Assembly: GCA_964017045.1 (NCBI GenBank)
Contig: OZ024796.1
Span: 926,501 to 990,500 of the forward strand
DNA from: Omphiscola glabra
Taxonomy: Eukaryota; Mollusca; Gastropoda; Lymnaeidae
Direction: 5' to 3'
Length of the DNA: 64,000 nucleotides
Shown: one piece after another, positions 47,401 to 58,200 of the stretch
How the letters are laid out: every line of letters starts with the position of its first letter
Numbering within the stretch: position 1 is the stretch's first letter
Translations under genes and position numbers: made by a program
The notes under the pieces: generated by a model
The model's database searches: none
Seen by the model: only the letters and a program-made list of their open reading frames with translations
What the model was told of the DNA's origin: nothing

Positions 47401-50400
47401 TGTTTCATTAAGGCTTAAAATTCTTCAGACTTTTAAGTTATTTATATTAAATGTATTATAATATTTAATGTTTTCACTTCAGTGCATTTGTACCGACTAA
47501 GTCAAACCCCAACAGTAACAGCACAGACTGGAAGAAAATTGAGGCCCTCTTCAAGGATATGGCTAGCAATGGTAATGTCTCTAATTCAGCGGTTCTCAAC
47601 CTGTGTGTCGCAACTCCGTTGGGGGTCGAACGACCTTTACATAGGGGTTGTCAACGACCATCAAAAACACATATGTATGAAGTAGCAATGAAAATAATTT
47701 TATGGTTGGGGGTCACCACAGCATGAGGAACTGTATTAAAGTTTTGCAGCCTTAGGAAGGTTCAGAACCACTGCTTTAACTAAAACTAAGCACTTAAGAA
47801 AAAGAGCAAACTATCAAGCCAGAGCTCATTAAGTCTTCCCCAACGTACTCCCCACTCCCCACTGACCTTCAAACTAGTCCCCCACTATTATTATTATTAT
47901 TAGTTGTCTTATATAGCGCGGTACCCCAGCCTAGGGCTAGGCTCACCGCGCTGTACATAAAAATATTAGCAAAAGAGACATAATCGTGACAATAAAATAA
48001 AATACATTATGTAATAAAGAAAAGCTGTATAGAGACAAAACAAAAACAATTGCATATTCAACCCATCCATCCCAGAACCTTTACATGTGAAGCCATGGAC
48101 GGCGGCCAGCAGCATCGTTTATCGGTCAGATGTGGGGAATCAGTCAGGGTAGTAGAGCTTAAAGAGATGTGTTTTGAGTGCAGTTTTGAAGGCCTGTGTG
48201 GTTGGTATATTGCAGATGTGTAGTGGCAGAGAATTCCATTGTTTTGTTTTTAGTACGTGTCTTAGCAATGGAAAGAATACACGTGTCTGTGGAGGAGCGA
48301 AGCTGTCGAAAGGGTGAATAGACAGAAAGAAGTTCGGTTAGATAGGAAGGGTAGGAATGTGAGAAAAAGTTATGACAGAGAACAGACAGCTTGTAATCAT
48401 TGCGTGCCTTTATAGGGAGCCAATGAAGTGAGTAGAGTAGTGGAGCTACATGACCACGTTTTTTTGCCTTTAGAACTAGCCTAGCAGCTGAGTTTTGAAC
48501 CTTTTGTAGTTTTTCTATGAAGTGTTTTGATGAACCTGATAGAAGAGAGTTGCAATAGTCAAGACGAGAGAGAACAAGAGCACAGACTAGTGTTTTTGTT
48601 GCACTAACTGTGAGGTAGTGGCGGATGGAGCTGATCTGACGGATAGCGGTGTATGCAGAACGACAAATGTGAGAGATATGTTTATCAAGAGACATGTTGT
48701 TAGAAAGAATATAACCAAGATTCCTAACAGAGGATGTAAACTGTATGTCGGCGTTACCTACTTGAAATGAGTTGGGGAGAGTTGATGTAGAGGATGATTT
48801 GTGATTGTGAATGAGGAGTGCTTCCCTTTTTTTCATCATTAAGCTTCAACTTGCTGAGTGACATCCAAGACTTGACATCACCAATGCATTCCTGCACAGT
48901 CTGGACAGCGGAATCCACAAGAGAGGGATGGGTATGCTTGTATTGCTGCGTGTCATCTGCGAATGACTGGCTCGCAACAGCATGCCTCCCAAGCAAGAGG
49001 AGCAGTGGCCTGGTATACAATGTGAATAGAACTGGGCCCAAAACTGACCCCTGTGGCACTCCGTACATCAAATCACTAGTCTTTATGCGAAGCGGCATGT
49101 CAGGGGCATTCCGCCAGTGAGACAGGCCTACCCGCCTTCCACTCGATTGACTATGCAGGTCTCACAGCACCCGCAGTTGAACTTTCTAGGGGCTGGGGTG
49201 GTATATTTAACATCCCTAAAACATCCCGGGGTGGCGACAGAACCCTCTAATAGGGTTTCTACACATGGATTCTATTTTGTGACTAAGTCACATCGTAGCT
49301 CGGATGAAACGGTTGCCTAGAAGCAGTCCCATCATAGACTGCATGAAAAGAATGGTAGTGGTCAATGTAGTAGATTATGGTAAGACTGCATGAAAAGAAT
49401 GGTAGTGGTCAATGTAGTAGATTATGGTACAGAATGGTAGTGTTCAAAGTAGTAGATTATGGTACAGAATGGTAGTGGTCAATGTAGTAGATTATGGTAC
49501 AGAATGGTAGTGTTCAAAGTAGTAGATTATGGTACAGAATGGTAGTGTTCAAAGTAGTAGATTATGGTACAGAATGGTAGTGTTCAAAGTAGTAGATTAT
49601 GGTACAGAATGGTAGTTGTCAATGTAATAGATTATGGTACAGAATGGTAGTGTTCAATGTAGTAGATTATGGTACAGCATTGTAGTGTTCAATGTAGTAG
49701 ATTATGGTAGTGGTCAATGTAGTAGATTATGGTACAGAATGGTAGTGGTCAATGTAGTAGATTATGGTACAGAATGGTAGTGGTCAATGTAGTAGATTAT
49801 GGTACAGAATGGTAGTGGTCAATGTAGTAGATTATGGTACAGAATGGTAGTGGTCAATGTAGTAGATTATGGTACAGAATGGTAGTGGTCAATGTAGTAG
49901 ATTATGGTACAGAATGGTAGTGGTCAATGTAGTAGATTATGGTACAGAATGGTTGTGTTCAATGTAGTAGATTATGGTACAGAATGGTAGTGTTCAATGT
50001 AGTAGATTATGGTACAGAATGGTAGTGTTCAATGTAGTAGATTATGGTACAGAATGGTAGTGGTCAATGTAGTAGATTATGGTACAGAATGGTAGTGGTC
50101 AATGTAGTAGATTATGGTACAGAATGGTAGTGGTCAATGTAGTAGATTATGGTACAGAATGGTAGTGGTCAATGTAGTAGATTATGGTACAGAATGGTAG
50201 TGTTCAATGTAGTAGATTATGGTACAGAATGGTAGTGTTCAATATAGTAGATTATGGTACAGAATGGTAGTGGTCAATGTAGTAGATTATGGTAGTGGTC
50301 AATGTAGTAGATTATGGTACAGAATGGTAGTGTTCAATGTAGTAGATTATGGTACAGAATGGTAGTGTTCAATGTAGTAGATTATGGTACAGAATGGTAG

Positions 50401-53400
50401 TGTTCAATGTAGTAGATTATGGTACAGAATGGTAGTGGTCAATGTAGTAGATTATGGTACAGAATGGTAGTGGTCAATGTAGTAGATTATGGTACAGAAT
50501 GGTAGTGGTCAATGTAGTAGATTATGGTACAGAATGGTAGTGGTCAATGTAGTAGATTATGGTACAGAATGGTAGTGGTCAATGTAGTAGATTATGGTAC
50601 AGAAGGGTAGTGGTCAATGTAGTAGATTATGGTACATATTATATCTAATTATCTCATTGCTGTTACTTATTTGTTCTTTACAGGGATTGAAGACGCTTTG
50701 TCTTTTGTGATCAGCATTTTCAGTCTTATTGGAATGCTTGGTATAATTACATACACAGTGAGTAGATAAACGAGGTGTTCTATACTATTCTTAAAAATCA
50801 GCGTTAAATGGTTTACCTTGCATTGATTAACAAGAAACTTATTTATATTTATGGATCATATTGATTGTTAATCTTAAAAGCTACAAAGCTACATCAGTTT
50901 TTTCAGCTTGAAAACATTTAAAATTGATTTTTCAACTTTAACAACCGTAGACCTTTGTAAAAAAAATACTTAAAATCAGTTGTAGTTTTTAACTGAGTCT
51001 GTTCATACGATAATCTTTATAGCTGATAAAGTTATGCTCAGAAGTAAATTGTTTATCACTAATTACATATTGAAGTTTTTTTAATGTTGATATTACAATT
51101 TAAAACTTTGACAGATCATAAGAGCTTGTCATAAGATATTTAATCTCTAGGCTTATGGCATGTCTGCTTTGCCAATGGATCTGGTCAAAGGCCAAAGTAG
51201 CCCCAAGTCAGAACGGCTGAAGACAGAGACTGAGAGGGACGAGAGGAAGAAGAAAAGACAGGCATTGAGAGAAAAGGTTTGTAATAATTTATTTCTTTAA
51301 ATGAAATTATAGTACTCAACACATTTGAGTGTACTTGCATGTTGTGACCGAAGGTACGTTGTCTAGGAGTTAGGTCCCTTCGTTATAGCCACAGACAATA
51401 TTTCCGAGTAAAAAAACTCCTGTCCTCCAGCTCCTGCAGAGCTGATATTTTGAAATTCTCCTAGCTCCTAAAGAGCCGATGGGTTGAAAGGAAAAACACA
51501 AAGTCGTCTAACAGTCATAAATATATTTAATTCCTTTTTGATGTATAGGTGTTCAAAAGCATCAGAAACCACAACTACTGTATCCACATTTAAAAATCAC
51601 ATCCTACTTCACCAAACGATCAAACCACACACTCTGTTGGACTCCACTCGTTACTCTCCCCTCAGCACTCCACTCTCTCCTTTTTCACACACTTGGGTTG
51701 TTTTTCCCCGATACGCCAAGACGGTCATACATGACTGAGAGAACTCGTGGGAAATACAGGAAATCCCTCGTGCGCTCTCTAACCCTCATCAAACATACAC
51801 AGCAAATATAATGACACGATTTAAACCGTGACACTGTAAGTGATCTGTCAGATGTTCCTGCTAAAATAAAAGGTGTTATATTTCCAAATTTTATGTATGG
51901 CATCACAACCTTCACATATGTTATATTTCTTTAATGTGGTTAAAAAAAATTCTGTAAAATAGTTGCTGCTTGAGTGAGATTGAATATTGCACATGGGCCA
52001 CTAAAATGTGAGATTGAATATTGCACATGGGCCACTAAAATGTGAGATTGAATATTGCACATGGGCCACTAAAATGTGAGATTGAATATTGCACATGGGC
52101 CACTAAAATGTGAGATTGAATATTGCACATGGGCCACTAAAATGTGAGATTGAATATTGCACATGGACCACTAAAATGTAAGATTGAATATTGCACATGG
52201 ACCACTAAAATGTGAGATTGAATATTGCACATAGGCCACTAAAATGTGAGATTGAATATTGCACATGGGCCACTAAAATGTGAGATTGAATATTGCACAT
52301 GGACCACTAAAATGTGAGATTGAATATTGCACATGGACCACTAAAATGTGAGATTGAATATTGCACATGGACCACTAAAATGTGAGATTGAATATTGCAC
52401 ATGGACCACTAAAATGTGAGATTGAATATTGCACATGGACCACTAAAATGTGAGATTGAATATTGCACATGGACCACTAAAATGTGAGATTGAATATTGC
52501 ACATGGGCCACTAAAATGTGAGATTGAATATTGCACATGGGCCACTAAAATGTGAGATTGAATAGTGCACATGGGCCACTAAAATGTGAGATTGAATATT
52601 GCACATGGGCCACTAAAATGTGAGATTGAATATTGCACATGGGCCACTAAAATGTGAGATTGAATATTGCACATGGGCCACTAAAATGTGAGATTGAATA
52701 TTGCACATGGGCCACTAAAATGTGAGATTGAATATTGCACATGGGCCACTAAAATGTGAGATTGAATATTGCACATGGGCCACTAAAATGTGAGATTGAA
52801 TATTGCACATGGGCCACTAAAATGTGAGATTGAATATTGCACATGGGCCACTAAAATGTGAGATTGAATATTGCACATGGGCCACTAAAATGTGAGATTG
52901 AATATTGCACATGGGCCACTAAAATGTGAGATTGAATATTGCACATGGGCCACTAAAATGTGAGATTGAATATTGCACATGGACCACTAAAATGTGAGAT
53001 TGAATATTGCACATGGGCCACTAAAATGTGAGATTGAATATTGCACATGGGCCACTAAAATGTGAGATTGAATATTGCACACGGGCCACTAAAATGTGAG
53101 ATTGAATATTGCACATGGGCCACTAAAATGTGAGATTGAATATTGCACATGGGCCACTAAAATGTGAGATTGAATATTGCACATGGGCCACTAAAATGTG
53201 AGATTGATCATTGCACATGGGCCACTAAAATGTGAGATTGAATATTGCACATGGGCCACTAAAATGTGAGATTGAATATTGCACATGGGCCACTAAAATG
53301 TGAGATTGAATATTGCACATGGGCCACTAAAATGTGAGATTGAATATTGCACATGGACCACTAAAATGTGAGATTGAATATTGCACATGGACCACTAAAA

Positions 53401-55194
53401 TGTGAGATTTAATATTGCACATGGGCCACTAAAATGTGAGATTGAATATTGCACATGGGCCACTAAAATGTGAGATTGAATATTGCACATGGGCCACTAA
53501 AATGTGAGATTGAATATTGCACATGGGCCACTAAAATGTGAGATTGAATATTGCACATGGGCCACTAAAATGTGAGATTGAATATTGCACATGGACCACT
53601 AAAATGTGAGATTGAATATTGCACATGGACCACTAAAATGTGAGATTGAATATTGCACATGGACCACTAAAATGTGAGATTGAATATTGCACATGGACCA
53701 CTAAAATGTGAGATTGAATATTGCACATGGACCACTAAAATGTGAGATTGAATATTGCACATGGACCACTAAAATGTGAGATTGAATATTGCACATGGAC
53801 CACTAAAATGTGAGATTGAATATTGCACATGGACCACTAAAATGTGAGATTGAATATTGCACATGGACCACTAAAATGTGAGATTGAATATTGCACATGG
53901 ACCACTAAAATGTGAGATTGAATATTGCACATGGACCACTAAAATGTGAGATTGAATATTGCACATGGACCACTAAAATGTGAGATTGAATATTGCACAT
54001 GGACCACTAAAATGTGAGATTGAATATTGCACATGGACCACTAAAATGTGAGATTGAATATTGCACATGGACCACTAAAATGTGAGATTGAATATTGCAC
54101 ATGGACCACTAAAATGTGAGATTGAATATTGCACATGGACCACTAAAATGACCTAAGTTCTTAACTTCCTAAAAACTAAACTCCAATTAAAATCTCCTCT
54201 AAAGTTTGCCAATCGTTCTTCAATGAGTTCAAGAGCTCGGAAAGTGGATACAACTTTAGCTGAAGAGGAACGCCTGATGAGCAGAAGGGAACGCCACCTT
54301 GTCGCCTCTGAGAAAAGCTGGTGCCGCAAGTGTATGATACTTCTCAGGCCCTTTGAGATCATCATGGGGATCATTTTCTTTTTGATGGCCTTGCTGGTGT
54401 TTGTATCATTGCTGTTAACAAAGTGAGCATATTCATTGGTTTTTACAGCTGTCTAATTACTTATGAACCTTTAGAACAGTGGTTCTCAACCTTCCTAATG
54501 CTGCGACCCTTTGATACAGTTTCTCATGTTGTGGCGACCCCCAACCGCAAAATTATTATCGTTGCTGATTCATAACTGTAGAGTGTATGTGTTTTCCGAT
54601 GGTCTTAGGCGACCCTCGTGAAAGGCTCGTTCGAACTCCAAAGGGGTTGAGAACCGCTGCTTTAGAACAAGAAATTATTATTATTAGATGTCTTATATAG
54701 CGCAGTACCCCAGCCTAGAGTTTACCATTAAACCAATTTAACTTATTAAACAAATTTTGTAAACGTGTTTCAAGCTATACATTTGATAAAACTTATACAA
54801 GTCCTAAAGATGTTCTGAGAATTTCCAATGAAACAAAGTTACGTTATGAAATACAGTTTAAGAGCTCTTCTAATTAATTGATGTATTTTTTTATGTGCTT
54901 AATATTGTTGTTGGACTATCAGCTTAATGTCCTAATGCATAATATACTTACAGCATCGATAAAGCTATGCACAGCATGGGATACCTAAGCGGATATGCCC
55001 TACCTGAGAGACACCTGCCTAATCCTGTTGACATTGCTCTTGTGTACAGTCAGAAGGTAAGAGTTGTATCATCATCATAATAATAATCAATAATAATAGA
55101 GATCATATCAACAATGTATATTGTCTACAAGTGAATCCAGTAAATGTTTCATTATGCTTGTGAATATTTCAAGAGACTTACGGGTACAGTTCTT

Positions 55195-55227
<33 letters not shown>

Positions 55228-58200
55228 TGCAGCTTTCAGAAGTCAGTGAACACAAAACTGGTTTTAAGCTGTCTCCTGGTTTCTTCTCTATAGGTCACAT
55301 AACTTTAATTCACATTATCTCCCTCTATCTCTTAATCAACTCTGATTAGTATTTTCTCTCTCTCTCACTCCTTCTCTCTAATCCCACCCTCTCTTCATTA
55401 TTTCTCTCTTTTCCCACTCTCTCTCTCTATCCCACCCTCTCTCTATCCCATCCACTCTCCATTTTCTCACTCTCTCACTCACTCGCAGCCTGGCTGACAT
55501 CTGTCACACTGCACACTATACTTTATAGAACACAATCTTATATCCTGCTTTATACCCCTTTGTGGTCTATATGATTATGTTATGTACCTTAACTTTGTGG
55601 TCCATATGATCATGATACTTCTTAAGTTCCCACCCTGGTCATATAATGCAGATATCCCTACACATAAAAAAGGGTCTGCCTGTCCAACCACCCTTCACCC
55701 AAATTGTTGTAGTTACTCTTCCAAGGCTATGCATTTCATTGTGTTTCCACTCTATTTTCCTAGTTGATTTGGGAAATTACAGTATTAAGTGTCTATTATG
55801 TATTTATTTCTTTTTAAATTGAGCAAGTTATTGGTTCTTTTCATTTTCTTTAAAAAATAAAATTTCAGGCGTTTCCTTTGGACTACATTCTTATGGTTGG
55901 CATCATTGCGTACTTTGTGTTGTGCTCAATGTCAGGCATACGGAATATTGGCATTTGGTTCTTATGGATCAAGGTGAGTTCTGTTTTAGTGCTTTAAGAC
56001 GTAAGCCATAAGTATTTTCAATATTAACTTTTTTTAAATATTGGATCGACTTTCACAATTAATTTTTTTTTAGAGATAGTCAGAAAAATAAAGATCTATT
56101 TTAAAAAGTATGATACTAATACTTCAAGTTTTAATATGTGAATATTTAGGAGCATAACTTGAAATAATCCTAAAATAAATTTGCTTGTCATGAGCATGTG
56201 TAAATTATGGAAATTTCCTTTGCTGAATAGCACAGAGTTAGTTTTTCAGTAACCATATCACACAATCAGGTCAAATTAGAAGCTAAGCTCATGGTTTAAA
56301 GCCACTAGAACATTTTTATATGTTTAGAAGTTACTTCAGAATACTTTTGAGGGCACATTTAGTGGACCTATGAGAAATGAAACTTAAATTTAAAAGCTTG
56401 CTGTTCACCTGTCAGAACATTTCAAGATCTTGTCGTCAAATGCATTCTTCTACACACACAAAATATTTTTTTTTTTTTTTTTTAGATGTACAAAATACGT
56501 CCACGCCGAACCAGCCCACAAGGGTTACTAATGTTTTGTATGATTCTGATGTTTGTGGTGCTGGCCATCAATGTTGTGCTTTATGAGCTTACACCACAAT
56601 ATTCTTCATTTGGAAGTGAACATTATGTGAGTTTTTATCTTAGATATTAATGTAAAAAAATTGCAATACATTTTCGGTTGTTGACATAAATTATGGAATG
56701 TTTATTAAAATTATTAATAATTTAGAACTGTGCATTAATATGGAAAATCCCCAGATTATACCATAGTTATCGTCAGACAACTTTGCAGTCCTGACATCAG
56801 TGACATATTACTGTTACTGTTACTCTAAGTACCTACGTCTCACTCACACTATTATATATCAGCAGAAGTCCAATTTCAACATATCATTTATTTATTAACA
56901 AATCACACTATATAGAATAAAATTCACATCGATGAATAATAGAATGATTTATTGAAGTACAGTCGCAATACATCCACTTCCTGTAGAACAGGCCTGCACA
57001 ACATACAGCCCACATACAACACCCACTTTGCGGCCGTCCAAGTAATGAAATATTCTTTATTATTATTATTTTCTTAATTGCTTTCCCCCCGTCCTATATT
57101 CTTTCGGCCCACACAAGTTTTTCATAAAGTATTACGGCCCACAGAAGTTTTTCATAAAGTATTAGGGCCCGCCTCACATTTTGAGTTGTGCATGCCTGCT
57201 TTAGAATAATAATATTTGATCAGACCTTCCAAATGCCATTTTACAATCCATTACAATAGGTCCTCTCTTCTATTTCCGCCGTAATTATATTTAGATCTAC
57301 GTATCCTTACTCTGATACTAATTTACTTTAGAAAAACAGTAGACTAACGAGCCAAAGCTCATTAGGTCTTCCCCAAAGTACCCTCCGCTAGACTCAAGTG
57401 GCCATCAACTACTCCCCCAGCAGTCGTACGCCGGAGATTTCCACCCCTGAGACAGCCTCACCCACCCTTCCACTCTATTGAAACTATGCAAGTAAGGCGG
57501 CACCAGAGAAGGAATGCCTGACCAGCCGGGATGCTGCTTTCACACAGCAACCGTGCCGGACTTCCTAGGGCTGGGCTGGATACTTTTTACGTCCCTATGT
57601 CCCCTCTTCCCACCACAGGGAGACTCGTAGGGGTTTTACAGATGCCTCTAATAGGGTTTACGCGTTTTCTGCAGTGTGACTAACTCACACCACAGTTGGG
57701 AGAGAAAAGAGGTTGCCGAGGAGCAGTACCCTCAAAGACTGCATATTTAGAATCATCTGTAAGGGTCACCATGTTCCCTCACCTCCTAACCATACGGCAA
57801 CTGTAATCATGTCCCGACCTGTTTCTGCGTTATTTTCAACTGCACTTGGTAGGAAACCATGCAGCCGTGCTCTTTCTAATGCAGTTTCCGTGCATTACCT
57901 TTGCCTTCCTACGCTGTGACACTTAACCCTGAGTAACGTTTCAGGGGGTTTGTGACAAAGGTTTATGGATATGCCATTTTTGGGATGGACATGCCGACTA
58001 GAGACTAAATACTAAATTTCCCTGTCGAACGTGAGCTCTTAATGCCCTTCCCAGCACACCTCCACACAGGCCAGTCGCCAGATTTCCCCACCACTAGACC
58101 GTTCGGCGGCACGCCTGGAACCTCCCCGGCGTGGACTGCGGCCACTCAGTCAGACTTGCAGCTGGTAGCCCTGTAAGAGCTGTTTATTCTGGCAGGTACC

